The notes beneath the pieces are model-generated. The model did no database searches, was not told where the DNA came from, and saw only the letters and a list, made by a program, of their open reading frames with translations. The translations under genes were made by a program, and so were the position numbers. Below are positions 22,701-34,204 of a stretch of DNA of 64,000 bases, piece by piece. The stretch is from Lactifluus volemus (taxonomy: Eukaryota > Basidiomycota > Agaricomycetes > Russulales > Russulaceae). The stretch lies in assembly GCA_022376515.1 (NCBI GenBank), contig WTXI01000091.1, positions 1 through 64,000 of the forward strand. Reading direction: 5' to 3'. The first letter of the stretch is position 1. Each line of letters starts with the position of its first letter.

Positions 22701-25400
22701 CTGCCTGATACTGATATATTGTAGCCTGCTCCACTGATTGTCGAGGAAGATAGATATGCTACTGTTCCAGCGGTGCTTCAAGCATACCCACCAGGTATGC
22801 CTGCTGATTCTCTGCCTCTGACTAGCCACCAACAGCCCTGGCCGTCAGATGCGTCCCCTCACCCTTGACACTGCCACCGCCACCAGCAGTGCGCGTTAGA
22901 ACAAGTACGTACTGCGGACTTTCTTCCCGTTTTGGGCGGACCGAATACCCATATGTAGTACGCTGGAAGATTTAAAGGACGTTACAGTATCGAGCCGCTA
23001 ACGGTGTTTGTGGGGCTTCAGCCATGACGCTCGCCAACCACGGCTTTGTCTCTTCCCCATATTCCTTTATTCTCCAACACTGCTTTCATCGCAGCCTCAA
23101 TCCACCATGCATCCTTCCCCAAACAAGTCCTCCTCATCCAACAATGACTCTAGGCTCCTCCACAATACTCATTCAAGACTCGATCCTTGTCGTCTCTCGC
23201 CCATCCCTCCTGTTACGTTGACCCACAGGCCACGGCCGTAGCATGGACATCATGATGGACTTGTCTCAGGATTGCCTCTCCTTTTCTCCATCCGTCTCCA
23301 TTTCTATCTCCATATCCTCCCCACTCTCCATCCTTCCCATCCTCCTGTAGGGTCAGCTTAGCGGCTGGCCCCGAAACCTCTTTCTACGCAACTCCGTACG
23401 CCCAACTCACGTTTCCTCTCGTCTCGATTCGTGCTACCGCTCGCCGTATCCCTCGACTGTTTAGATCTCGTTCTCGCGCGTTTTTGATCTCGAAATGGGC
23501 CACGATCGCCCTCGGCCACGACCCGACTACGCCTCGGCCATACCCCCGTCCTCTGCGGCCTCGCGTTGCACGACGTTTCTCTGCTTTTCTCCTTTGTTTC
23601 TTTCATGTTCTGAGTTCTCTCTCGTGACTTGTGACTCCCGTTTCGTGCTAGTGTGCCTCGCGTTTCCCATTGTTCGCTCAGTATGGCATCTTTCCTCTTT
23701 TTGTGCTTAGCTTTCTCCCTTTCGTCTCGGGCTGCGTGCTGTGTCTCGCGCCGCGCCCACGTTCTAGGCTGACGGCCTAGCGATCTCTCGAAGAGACCGC
23801 GAGCATCCCGTGAAGCATTCTGAGGGTGCACGCGACTTCGAAGATTATTTTAGTCCCCTTTTTCCTTTCATGATTTCGTCCCCTTCCTCCTTGTTCCCCG
23901 CTTCGCCCTAGCTTCGTGTCTCCTCCCTTTCATACCTATCTCAGTTCCGATATATTTTTCTTACTTTCATGGCCTTTGTCTTCGCACCGATAGCCTCGAT
24001 ACTTACCTATGCTTCCGACTTCGACGCGTTTACCCCCCCCTTTTAGATTACACGGCTCGAATGTACTTAAATACAGCTTCGGAATGTACAAACGAGCCAG
24101 CGAAATCTCGCCGCTCACTTCTGTTCTCGAAATCTCGCCTGATTCTAAGTTTTCCCTCAAGTTTCTTCGACTTCTTTTCCCTCAAAAATCTCGTCTATTC
24201 TCCCTCTAGCCTCCGCTTATCTCGCTTAGATCCCTCGACTTGGGACTTCTACGCGTTCTTCATCCTACTTGCCGCTACTCTCCTCCTTTCCTCCCCTTCG
24301 TCCCTCTGATCCCCTTTTCCCATTTTATTTGAACTCACAAGCAGGGAGAGTTCCCCGCTTTCACTCCTCTCTACCTCGACCAGTACCCCTTCCCGTGACT
24401 ACTTTCCGACCCCGCGTGTCTCACTGGAGAGCGTTTGTTCTTGTCAGGTCTTGATAGCATCATAGAAAAAGCAGGGTGAAAAGTAGTGTGATAATTGAAG
24501 TTCTGAATGGAGAAACGAATGAAAACAAGTGGGGAAACTGAGAGAACATGAAAACGCGCGCAAAAACAAGAGGGAAAAACTGATGCCCTCACTGCATTCT
24601 ATTTGACGTATTTAAGTCCCTCGTACATAGAAACTGTTTGTATGATTACAGGTTGAGGTATTAAGTTGAAACGAGAGAAAAAAAGGTATCAACGAGACGA
24701 GATGACGCTCAGGCGCGCTCGATCCTCATGTGAGGCATTGGCCTCGTAAAAACGCGAGGGGGCCTCAAAAAATTGTAGGGCTATCCTAAGATAGTGGGGA
24801 GCGTCTATGATACAGCCCGGGTTGCTCTCAGAGCGCCGATAACGATAGCGGCACTTTCAATTCTTCAGGCTCCTCTGACCTAGCAGAGTCATTCTTCTCG
24901 GCATCCAGTATCTCATCCCGAAGCACCAATACATTCCAACAAAAAGGAATCACTTGTACTTTTCATCCTTTATGTATTGAACTTGTTGATCACAATTGTA
25001 CAATACCATGCAAAGTCTCATCTCTGAGAGAAGTCAAATGCAAAGTAGTACAAGACCTAGTCTGTGACATCGATAATGACAATCAGTTAACGATACCTTG
25101 TATATCTGCTTCGGTAGCATTAATCGTGGCCCTCTTTTCTCGGGTGTGGCATTCGAATGCTGCTCGAGGTATCAGCATTTCATGTTAGCCTGGAGGAGCT
25201 ATAAACGACACCTACCATCAGCACTTGCCGAGTTCAGCGTATGAGTTTGCCACATTATTTCGGTAGGGTATGTTGACAACTCGACAGCGATGTAACGAGG
25301 GTTTGCATGTTCGAGAAACTTTCAAGGACCTCGCCGCTGACACTGCCGACGGACTGCGTCCTCCGGTCCAACAGCAAAAATTGTAGCGAGCTTTGGGGCA
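22700..25400. other. Pyrimidine-rich stretch without a recognised gene
   Basis: Long C/T-biased runs on the plus strand (especially 23040-23350 and 23560-24330). Open frames here are short or biased by composition only. 24600-25200 is A/T-richer and featureless. Confidence 0.4.
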
Positions 25401-25439
25401 CTAGCTGAAGGTTAGAACACACGGAATCTATGTGGTGCC

Positions 25440-26234
25440 CTGGCGGACCTCCACAATGAGAATCCCCGCTACCACCCGCACCGTCAAATTGCGCGAAGAT
25501 GAAGATGGCATGGCAGGTTCGTCGTCGCATATGCGACGTCCCTCCGGTATGAACCCCGCCGATCTAGCAAACATCCTCACCGAGATCGTACCGTTCGCGC
25601 CTCCACAGATCCGAAAGCACTGCATGAGTCTTAACGACTCTGATATTTTCTTCGTCGCCGCCCTGCACCAACAACCAACCCAAAAAGCAAAGTTTTAGAC
25701 AAAACCCACGAATGGATAGGTGAGGAAACGCACCTTGTCGATTCACGTCGTTACACCTTTTTGATGTCCTCCTCGGTGCAATCACGTGGTACACCGGGTA
25801 TTTTATAACAATCCTGTCTTGCTACGCCTCGGCCTGTTTGAGCTCGCCTTGAAATGCACAAACGTCCGCGTCTATGCTCTCAAACTCGGCTTGCTCGAGG
25901 GCAGCCCAAAAGTCCGCAATGGTATCTTGCACTGTTCACTATGAAGCCGGATGCATGCCTGTGTGCGCAACGCTTTGAATGAACCTGGTTGGAGAAGCAA
26001 GCAAGCCTCAGTATCGATGAGGGCATCATCGTGGCGGGAAAGCTGTAGGAGCCAAATCTGACGGGAGGAAGAGGGGTTGATGAGAAGTAATACCTTGACG
26101 AGGGTGGTGGCGCAGTTGGACAGTAACAGTGCACGTAAATGACCGCTCTTCCTCTCATTCTCACGTTCTCCAACCAGCTGAGAACAACTCCAGTAGGGAA
26201 TTGAGAATGGGAAGTCGGTGTCAGCCACGGTCAC
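25440..26234 (-). pseudogene. Fragment of a TPR-DnaJ co-chaperone (DNAJC7/TPR2-like)
   Basis: Minus-strand reading LRALLLSNCATTLVK, then RHDDALIDTEACLLLQPG and FKALRTQACIRLH are tetratricopeptide repeats. They are followed in another frame by LEQAEFESIDADV and YKIPGVPRDCTEEDIKKV, then GGDEENIRVVKTHAVLSD and WRRERYDLGED, the J domain. The HPD motif is not present, a stop follows KKV, and at least one frame change occurs. The family connects Hsp70 and Hsp90; here it is only a captured, intron-containing fragment directly behind the phosphatidylserine decarboxylase fragment. Confidence 0.65.
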
Positions 26235-26289
26235 TGGCAGCGGTGTTGCCAGATGGGTTCAGGTTCGGATCCGAACCTGACCCCGACCA

Positions 26290-26673
26290 GTCTAAACGTT
26301 GGGCTTTCCGGTTCGAGGTCTGGGCCGCTCGACGCCGAGAAGTGTGTCGAGGGAATACGTACGCCCTTTAACCCATTCTGCGCCTTGTACAGCACCGAAA
26401 TGAAGGACCGTGCCATCTGTGGGGGAAACGAGAACCGAGTCAGTGATGGGATGAGCCTGGAAAAGGGAATGATAAAAGAAGGCCAAGAGAAGAATACTCA
26501 CGAAGGTCTGCAGGCTCGATTTCTGTAAGGCCAAGCCGAAAGGAGGTGTAAAGCTTGAAGCTTATCGGTCGAAGCCAGACCCCAGTGGCGAGCGAGATTT
26601 TGGAGGGCGAGAACCTGTCAAAAGGTGGGGAAAAAAAGTTGTTAGCGGAGCAACTATCTATACAAGTCTGCAT
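26290..26673 (-). pseudogene. Fragment of mitochondrial-type phosphatidylserine decarboxylase
   Basis: Minus strand: LATGVWLRPISFKLYTS, then LTEIEPADLREYSSLG; after an intron-like gap DSVLVSPTDGTVLHFG, GAEWVKGRTYSLDTLLG. This matches the N-terminal and middle part of Psd1-type proenzymes, which make phosphatidylethanolamine in mitochondria. The C-terminal LGST self-cleavage part is missing. The fragment ends abruptly and is followed in the same direction by the TPR-DnaJ fragment. A chimaera of two host genes, captured by the MULE-like element. Confidence 0.65.
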
Positions 26674-26947
26674 TCAGAGCACCAACTGCCAGGTTAATGG
26701 CCTGCATTCTGTCATTCCCCATCCAAGGTCCAATTTTTTTTACATCCTCGTGGATCTGTCATATTCCTGACAACAGAATATACCAGCCATAATTGGTAAG
26801 TACGGCGGCGGGAGCAACTAACTAACTGAGGAGGAGGGCACGTCGGGACGTCACAGTGACAGTCACATTCGTGAGTGCGTGACAGTGGGGTTCTCCGAAG
26901 CGTGGGAGCGTAACTGTGACCGTTACAATCACGTGGTATGATGTCAT

Positions 26948-26970
26948 TTTTTTGTTACCACCAACTATCC
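26948..26970 (-). repeat. Right terminal inverted repeat of the MULE-like element
   Basis: Complement reads GGATAGTTGGTGGTAAC followed by AAAA; directly followed by the 9-bp duplication TCATTACGG (26971-26979). Confidence 0.7.
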
Positions 26971-26979
26971 TCATTACGG

Positions 26980-27473
26980 TATAGTCCATGGGGTAACGGA
27001 CAGCGGAGCGCTACAGTAGAACAATACGAAGTGTCGCCTCGAGGCCAACGGACCAGACTGGCCCTGCTAACGTTGAGGAAGCCGTAGTAACGACATGCAC
27101 AACAATGCCATGTTTTTCTTGATTTTTGGAAAGTAGCATGATTCTGGTGCTCGCCTGTGTTCTCGAGACGTGGTATGATAAGCCAAGGCCTGATATGACT
27201 GAGTTTTGCGTGGCGCTGTTACCAATGTATGGAACGTGGCTCCAGGATCTTTGTTTGTCCAAGTTATTTGTTTGTTCACGATATCGGTGAACTGAAGCGC
27301 CCAGGCTGCGCCCTCAGGTCGTCTGCCGGCCATTGCCCACCACTACCCCAATCTCTCATATTGGTGATCCCAAGTTTGTATGCCAATCTCGCGCCCGATG
27401 TCTTTCTATCTATTAATCATTACTGTAGACCAGGTCCTCAAGATTCCCGTGTAGTCGTCCTCAAGCCAGCGAA
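26980..27473 (+). other. Upstream region of NLR copy B
   Basis: Collinear with 13300-13700 upstream of copy A and in its first part with 3540-3640 and 200-260. Presumed promoter region. Confidence 0.5.
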
Positions 27474-28929
27474 ATGGAACATGCAAGGGAACATGGCTTG
27501 ATCCCTCTCCAGGTCACAGGTGCGTATCTTTATCATCGTGCTCTGAAAAGTCCTAAATTTCTATCCTCTTCCAGTCCTCAGAGCTCACAATCTTCCCCGT
27601 CTCAAGACCCTCCTTGGGAAGAAAAGACAATATCATGTCACTGTGACATACGAGGAGAGAACATGGGAATCAAGGCCTGTGCGGAGCGTGGCTCAGCGCG
27701 TAGAATGGAACGAGGTTGTCGACACATTGTGAGAAGTGACGAATTTTTATTCCTGAACACGGCTGAGTCTCCGAATCCCGCAGTACTGTACGACCACTCT
27801 CACGTATTACGGTATCTGTTTATGCGAAGAAGACTATGGCGAGAGACATCCTCGTTGGAAGGCAGGAGATAGTCTGTGAACCCGGACACGGTTCGTCTAT
27901 TTCTTAGAATTGTTATTTATACGTCTTGCTGAGCGTCCTACACAGAAGTTGACATCGTGTTCGGCATCGCCGATGGACACGATATACATTCAGCGGAGTC
28001 GAACACATTCACCCTAACGATTACCATGTCAGCGGATGCGGGTCCCTCTCTGACAGGGGTGGTCAACACCCAGAGCCCTGTGGCGGCTCATCTCCCTGTT
28101 GCTGAAGGAAGTGCTGTACGTCTTACTGTCTCAACCAACACTGAGGCCATGGAACTCACGTCAGCTTCCGCGCCTATCTCTCCGTTCTCTCAGACGGGTG
28201 ACCTTCCGAGTCCCATTGAGAGCAGTGCTCCTGTGTTACCAATGAGAGATAACCCGCTGAGCGATACAGAGATGTCACGTACTACTCTCCGTCGCGCCGA
28301 GGAAGCTGTCAATGCGATAAAAACATGGAATAGCGCTGTGAATGTGATCAAGTTGGTGATGGACACCGTCGGTCCAATCGCAGCAGTATGACCAGTTATC
28401 GGCTTTTTTCCATTCTTCCTGATCTAATTTCCGTTCTTCAGCTGAATCCATATGCAAGTCTAGCATGGAGTCTGCTCTCGACGATCCCAGAGGTTTGTCT
28501 TCTTACATTCCCCCTTATTCGGGCATCTGGGATATTCACCATTTTCTCTTTCATTCTGCCAGACTTTACTACAGCAGGTTCAGCGTGACGGCAACATCCA
28601 AGTATTACTTGAGGCGATACGAGATGCGTTCGAATTTGCGGTAGAGGCAGACACACTAAGGAACCTCAAGCCGGAGTCTAGGCAGGCGACAATCCTCGGG
28701 GAGATGCTGGAATGCGTCTCTGAATGTGCCAAGTTCATCAGCTCGTACGCGGAGGATATCAAAGTTGGTACGTCCTCTTGGCCCCTCGTTGGTGATTATT
28801 AGACGTGTGATTTGTAGGAAAGCGTACTTTGAAGAATATTGTTGGCCAGGTTGATGGAAAAATAGACCAGTATCGCACCAACCTCGTCCGATTGCGAGAT
28901 AATTTCCTTGCTCGTGCTGCTGTCACTAT
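27474..28929 (+). pseudogene. NLR copy B, 5' part: C2 domain and helical region
   Basis: Starts MEHAREHGLIPLQVT; after an intron VLRAHNLPRLKTLLGKKR (C2 domain). The helical region has SRTTLRRAEEAVNAIKTW, then NPYASLAWSLL and LQQVQRDGNIQVLLEAI. Introns fall at the same places as in copies A and C. The reading breaks at about 28929, after DNFLARAAVT, where unrelated DNA begins. The corresponding NACHT segment (Walker A and B, about 1.3 kb in copy C) is missing from the locus. The gene resumes at 34205. Confidence 0.8.
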
Positions 28930-30579
28930 GCGCCCAAGAACGGATTCAGAACGCCCGGAAAGGATGTTAAAATGATCATTCACCCGGTAAACAGACCAAT
29001 GACGGGTTCATGTGAAATTTAGACTCTGAGTTAAATGAACTCGGTTTGAACGAGTTCTAAGGAGAACCCGATTTCCGGGTCAAATAAACACGTACTAGAC
29101 AAAGAAATAAAGTACACGAATCTATGACCCAAAAAACAGGTGAAATAAACGCGTATTCAAGCACCCAGCTCTGTGGCCCAAAAACCAGGTGAAACGAACA
29201 AGTATTAAACTAAGCCGTGAACTTCCCAAATCCATTTCGCCGGCTCGAAACTTGATGCAAGCTTGATGCTTGATGCTCGAAGCACGCGAGGCAAAACTCG
29301 CAAATATATAGCAGCGGGAGATGCGCGTACTCGTGCGGGTACTACTGAGTCACCAAGCATCGACTTCGTCCAGCCAATGGATGGTCGGTTGAGGTCCTTC
29401 ACATGAGACACAGACTGCGACATGGAACCACTTGTGTGAAGTTTCTCGATCTCCGCTTCCCCGAGCAATTTTGTGTCTGTTGGGTGCAACACCTGGATGA
29501 GTCCGTGTGAGTGTGATGGAATTTGGTTTCTCAGAACGCGAAGCTCGGGTGGTTGGGCGCTCCGGGTTGTCGGGATCCGAGTTCTCTGTTTCTATTTGTC
29601 TCCGAGTGGCGGGATCAAGAGCAGTCAGACGCTGGCCGAGTGAAAGTCCCGCAACGTCTACGTCCAGCGCTTGTTCAGAACAGCCTGGACAGTGGTCATC
29701 ACTGGAAGGTGTACACAAGACCGGCTTTGTGTACAGCGTTGTGCCACTGCTCGAGGCGGAAGCAGAAGAGGATGACGAAGATAGGGCGGTGAGGCACCAC
29801 CTGCCCCTGCACGATCTGGTTCATGAGAAATCCCTCGCGTGTGATGAGCGGGTTATGCTCCTCAACGCTTCGTACAAGCGGCTTACTGCGACCTTTGATG
29901 CTCCGCAAGTGACCTTCCTGTTGGGCGTGCTACGTGCCCCCAAAAATGGTTAGTTTGAGGGGTGGTGTCCATGGGACACGACACACCTCGATACGTTCCT
30001 TAACGAGCCCCACCCACCCTTTCATGCTCATGGGGTTCGGACTTACTTGTGTCTGCGCACCGCCCTTTACGCCCTTGGTAATACCGAGCCGGTAATCAAG
30101 CGTAGATTGCTTACCTCGCATGAGCCACCCAGCGGCCTCGGACCTCGGCTTGGCTTCGTGTTATTGATGATGCGCATGATCACCATCATCTTCCCCAAAT
30201 CCAGATGAATCAGCGCTCAGTCGTGAGGAGTTCCCAGCAGGAAAAGAAAGGCCGGAGGGATTGATCTTGCAGCCAAAAGAAATGACTCGAATGGTGTAAG
30301 GTCACGTCATCACGAGCCCATCAAGTTTATTGGCCTGAGTCCCGTGCTGTTTCTGTTGAGGGCTCTGTGTATTTCCGGACATCAGCTCAGCTCAAGGGGG
30401 AGAAATTATACGTACTGTCTCCGAGCACACTACCAGCAAGTAGCTTGCAGCCAGTGATGCCGCCAGCAAGCATCCGGACACCCCAGTGCCAGCCGGCAGT
30501 CTTCACTGCCCTTGGCACCACCTACCTCTGCAGGGTCTCTCAATTCACCAAGGGCCAATGTGCCGGTCGAGGCGCCACT
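28930..30579. other. Foreign DNA inserted in NLR copy B, origin unclear
   Basis: Starts with A-rich DNA containing three degenerate copies of a unit like cccaaaaa.caggtgaaa.aaacg between about 29075 and 29215. It then holds a fragment of a host gene on the minus strand (29205-29760), followed by DNA with no recognised content up to the left end of the next element. No terminal repeats of its own were found. Confidence 0.45.
29205..29760 (-). pseudogene. Probable fragment of a U3 snoRNP Utp5/WDR43-like gene
   Basis: Minus strand: ALDVDVAGLSLGQRLTALDP, then an acidic linker, NSITLTRT, and in the next frame LIQVLHPTDTKLLG. The series LSLGQRLTAL, SLTRTLIQALH.. is what I expect at the start of the Utp5 C-terminal domain (rRNA processing). 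One frame change and only about 100 residues; identification is by memory of the motif order. Confidence 0.45.
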
Positions 30580-30602
30580 GCATCAGCAAAATGTCCGAGC
30601 AG

Positions 30603-31040
30603 CTTAAAGTTACTTAAAGTTACTTAAAAAATTTTACTTAAAAAGTGCTTAAAATATGCTTAAAATGTACTTAAAATTGCTTAAAATTGCTTTTTAAGTA
30701 GTTTTAAGTACATTAAGCGAAGCTTAAGACAATTAAGTCATTTAAGCACAATTAAGCAAGTTAAGCGATGCCCATTTTTTAAGCAAAGTGGTCACGTGAT
30801 TTTTAACCAACTGCTTAAGTGTCATATCTGTGTACTTAATTACACTTAAAACATCTTGTTGACTGCTTACTGCACTTACCAGTTGCTTGATTATCAGGTG
30901 TTGCTTAATTATCACTTAAAACTACTTAAAACAATTGGTTCACTGCTTACTAGTTATTGTGTTTGCTTAATTGTTACTTAAACATGTACAGTTGCTTAAA
31001 GTCGCTTAAATTCGCTTAAAGTCGCTTAATTATCACATAA
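30603..31040 (+). repeat. Left subterminal array of (G/A)CTTAA(A/G) motifs
   Basis: Several dozen irregularly spaced copies of CTTAA or TTAAG, often as acttaaa, gcttaaa or ttaagca, in both orientations. Multiple short subterminal motifs are typical transposase-binding regions. Confidence 0.7.
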
Positions 31041-31081
31041 TTAGCTAAGCATACTGAAAATTTTGTGAAGTCGCGAAGTTT

Positions 31082-32300
31082 TTGCCAAAGTCAACGAAAT
31101 TTTTGCTAAGTCGTTCCGGTGCACCTGCTGCTGTTGTTTACTCTTGTTTGCTCGATGTTCGTACCCTTCTGTCCCTCCCTTTGTCCCCTCTGTTGCCACC
31201 ACCACTCCCCGTCTGGCGCTGGCGCATGTCTGCATGTCCCCGCTGCCTTCTTGCCACCGCAACTGTGTCACCTCCTGTGTGCGTTGTCAAACTGCCCCAC
31301 CCCAACGCGTCCCACTGCTGCCCCTCCTGTGCCTCCTGCACCTGCGCCGCCTCCCGCTTTCGCCTCCTCCGCATCGCGCGCCTCCTGATTTTACTCCCCC
31401 CCAAAATTCCAAGGTGTGATCTGATTGACTTTCTCATCCGAGTCATTCACCATCTCACCCAATCATAGCCTGATAGGCCCTCTAAATTTAAGCCTGCCAA
31501 ATCCGGGGCTCCTTCTACTGCTATAGGTACGGTTACTGCCTATGGCTTTCACAACTGTGTTCCTTTATGTATGACAACTGTGGTCCCCCTCAACTTCCGT
31601 CCTTTTCCACCCCCAGTTACGGCAAACAGAAACCCCGCCCGCCTGCTTCTGCGGCTTTGCACGCTCATTTGAACAATGAGCCAATTGACATAAGTCCGTC
31701 GGATACGACCTCGCCAAGTTCAACGAGCTCGATCCCCTACAAGTGCTCATCCTCCTACTTGGCTCAACAGCATTCTCCCAAGCACCCGAGAATTGGCTCG
31801 GAGAAGGAAAACGTTTTCTCCACACTCTTCTTCGCCCCATCATCTCTTGTATGCTAATTCGAGCGATAGAAAATGGTTGAAGAGCTCCAGTCGTTATATG
31901 ATATTAATGACACTCATTTTCATCAAGTCCGGAGAGGCCGAGATAAACTTCGAATGTGCAGGGCTACCAATCATGATCCATACATATTGGATGGACTATT
32001 GTGCGTATCTTTCTTCTCATCACTTGAATTCTTCTCAACCTTCCATCAATCGCAAGGGATCTTCTCGAAGACAGGCTGCGTGCTATCACCGATGCAATTG
32101 TTGCACGTCGAAGTGACTCGGAGGACGTACTGGTTTCTGACACACCGCCTGTGGTATTTCCGTTACTCATAGCTCCTACGGCTGCGATGCCCACCCACCA
32201 CCCAGCTCAAGACTCAATGCACGAAACCCAGACGATCGGTGATGAGTTGGGTCTGTTTCCTCTCCTTGCATGTGCAAGGACGAAAGCTGACCTGGAATTT
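31082..32300 (+). other. Unrecognised, partly coding-like segment of the TIR element
   Basis: 31700-31860 reads YDLAKFNELDPLQVLILLLG, then APENWLGEGKRFLHTLL; 31880-32150 has LQSLYDINDTHFHQVRRGRD. These look like decayed protein segments but I cannot assign a family. 31140-31400 is C/T-rich. Confidence 0.3.
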
Positions 32301-32880
32301 TATAGAAATGCTCCCTTCGCTCGACAACTTTGTCTCGTTTGGCACTGACATCTTCCGTGCCCGTCCCGACTACCGGCAAAACGCGCTGGACATTTACACG
32401 ACCTCGCTCGCCAGCGACCACCTCGGCGAAAACGACCGCGTAAATGGTAGCAAGCTCGCCGAGTCCCTTCTGCTCTCTCCGTGGGCACGTCGATGTGAGC
32501 AGCCTACCCCCTCGTCGTAATACGATATCCCTCTGACTTTTGGCTCATGCTCAAAACCACACACACACACACGCAGCGCCTTGAACTCATTGTGGCGACG
32601 GCATTCAAACACCTTGACAAGGCAGACAAAGGCGTTCGAATTAGCGAACCTCGAACTGCTCATCAACGCGGTGCTGTACAACCCGGGTGCCGCGCTTGCC
32701 CTGGTGGACGGGCAAAGCCCCCGTGGAGCACGTACGTTCTTCGATCATTGTTCCGGGTGGTCAATGCAGAGCGTGGGCTCCCTCGCGTGCATGACAAGAC
32801 GCTGTCGATCGTGGCGCTATCAGCTTTGCTCGAGATGGACCCTTCCGCCGTGCCTGCGAGGCTGCGCGATGGGTGCCTTG
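32300..32880 (+). pseudogene. Fragment of an importin-7/8-like (Sxm1/Nmd5) karyopherin gene
   Basis: MLPSLDNFVSFGTDIFRARP, DIYTTSLASDHLGENDRVNG, KLAESLLL; after an intron with TG-rich and CA-rich DNA, FELANLELLINAVLYNP and RVVNAERGLPRVHDKTLSI, ALLEMDPSAVP. This is the HEAT-repeat C-terminal part of an importin-beta-family nuclear import receptor. At least two frame changes. Intron remains show genomic capture, not a cDNA copy. Confidence 0.65.
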
Positions 32881-33900
32881 CTAGCCACGAAGCGGACCGA
32901 TCTCTCTGATGATAATGCCCTCGCGCGTCTTGGCGTTACATACGGTGTGTTAAGACGTCTAGGTTATTCTGAGGAAACTGTGGAACGTTGTCTTGCGGCC
33001 ACCGACGGAACCGATCTCGAAGAAGCTCATGAATGGGTTCGTGGGTTTTACCGCGTTCACGGTACTCGTATGTCACGTCCTTCGAACAGCTTTTCTTGCA
33101 CTGTACTGATGACGAGCTTCAACCGCATACTTGTAAGTTATCACAATTTGAATACGACGTCGTTTCAGATTGACAGTGTGTTAGTCCCCGGGTCCCTTGA
33201 GAGCAGCAAACCGTCGACGCCAAGGCCCCGGCCATCCCCAGCACTCCCAACTCCTTCAGACGCCCCTCGAGCTGGTTCTGACACACGTGAATCAACCCCG
33301 TCAGCTTCCCAGCCAGGTCCGAACCGGCTGGTCGGTGAGCAACAGGTTCCCACTATATGGCGGTGCAGCACCGACTTGTTTTCATTTCCAGAACCTATGG
33401 GTGACTTTGATGACCCAAACATACAGTATGCTCGCCTCAAGCTGGAACTTGATGAGGCAATGCGGAATTCAAGAAGTGATCTGGCTGACTTGCTCGTTGT
33501 GGATCTACGTGCTCGCTTGCAAACCATGAGGGCCCACTATCTTTTTGATCAGCGGGACGCCAATGCTCACTACGCATCGTAGATGCGGCTGCTCTCCAGG
33601 CTCGCCTTCGTGGCGACCCCGATGTTGCGGATATGCAATCCAGTGCACCCAGTCCGCCTGATCCCCAGCAGAGGCCTCATCAACCCAAAGAAAAACGTGT
33701 GGATCAGGACGACATTTTTAACGCGAGTGGGGATGAAGGTGGAGGGTTTACTTGGGATCCTTGATGAGATGCCTTCCGCTGCTGTCACCGAGACTGGGAT
33801 AACTATTAGGATTTGAGACATGCCTCTGCCTACAGCAAAATTTGAGTGGACATCGAAGGTGTTTCTTTAAGCTGCTGTCAACAAGCAGATTGTCCTTAGT
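32880..33900 (+). pseudogene. Fragment of a UBA/RWD-type DEAH-box RNA helicase gene
   Basis: ALARLGVTYGVLRRLGYSEE is a UBA-like domain, followed by GTDLEEAHEW. A 51-bp intron (about 33036-33088, GTTCGT..CAG) then restores LFLHCTDDELQPH. Further on QYARLKLELDEA, LRARLQTMRAHYLFD, then ILDEMPSAAVTETG and MPLP just where a helicase core would begin. Order and motifs fit the N-terminal third of DHX29/DHX57/Ucp12-like helicases. The core is absent and frames change several times. Directly fused to the importin fragment. Confidence 0.55.
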
Positions 33901-33939
33901 CCTAGTTATTAATGTTGTAGTGTAATCTCAAATATATTT

Positions 33940-34181
33940 TGCTTAAAATGTTCTTAAAAGTGCTTAAATCTCACTTAAACATGCTTGAAACTCACTCAAA
34001 TGTTGAAATTGACCTGATTTTAAGTAAAAAAAAAAAAGAAAATAAGCGAAAATAAGCGAAAATAAGTGAAAATAAGCAAATTCCTGGAGGCCGACTTGTC
34101 TTAAAATGACTTAAAGTGCTTAAAGTACTTAAAGTACTTAGGAGTACTTAAAAAAACTTTTTAAGTGAGTTTAAGTAGAAA
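33940..34181 (+). repeat. Right subterminal array of TTAAG/CTTAA motifs
   Basis: Repeated gcttaaa, acttaaag and aataagcg motifs mirror the left array; the aataagcgaa unit is repeated in tandem at about 34043-34080. Confidence 0.65.
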
Positions 34182-34204
34182 TAAGCTGCTCGGACATTTT
34201 GCTG

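Larger units (their letters stand above)
19735..26970. mobile_element. MULE-like TIR element with captured host gene fragments
   Basis: 7236 bp. The left end GGATGGTTGGTGGTAAC.. and the complement of the right end GGATAGTTGGTGGTAAC.. agree with one mismatch over about 22 bases. Both ends are flanked by the same 9 bases, TCATTACGG (19726-19734 and 26971-26979). A 9-bp duplication and G-starting ends are typical of Mutator-like elements. The outer flanks joined without the element are collinear with positions 130-260. No MULE transposase is seen inside. Contents: a tandem repeat (20425-21150), decayed coiled-coil frames (21330-22700), pyrimidine-rich DNA, and minus-strand fragments of two unrelated host genes (25440-26673). 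It therefore resembles a Pack-MULE. Confidence 0.75.

Noticed and set aside
23358..23831. 157-residue Arg/Lys-rich minus-strand frame
   Set aside because: Results from the pyrimidine-rich plus strand; no motif, no splice pattern, low-complexity composition.
30603..34181. CRISPR-like array suggested by many short TTAAG repeats
   Set aside because: Units are 5-7 bases, irregularly spaced, in both orientations and confined to the ends of a TIR element in a fungal genome.
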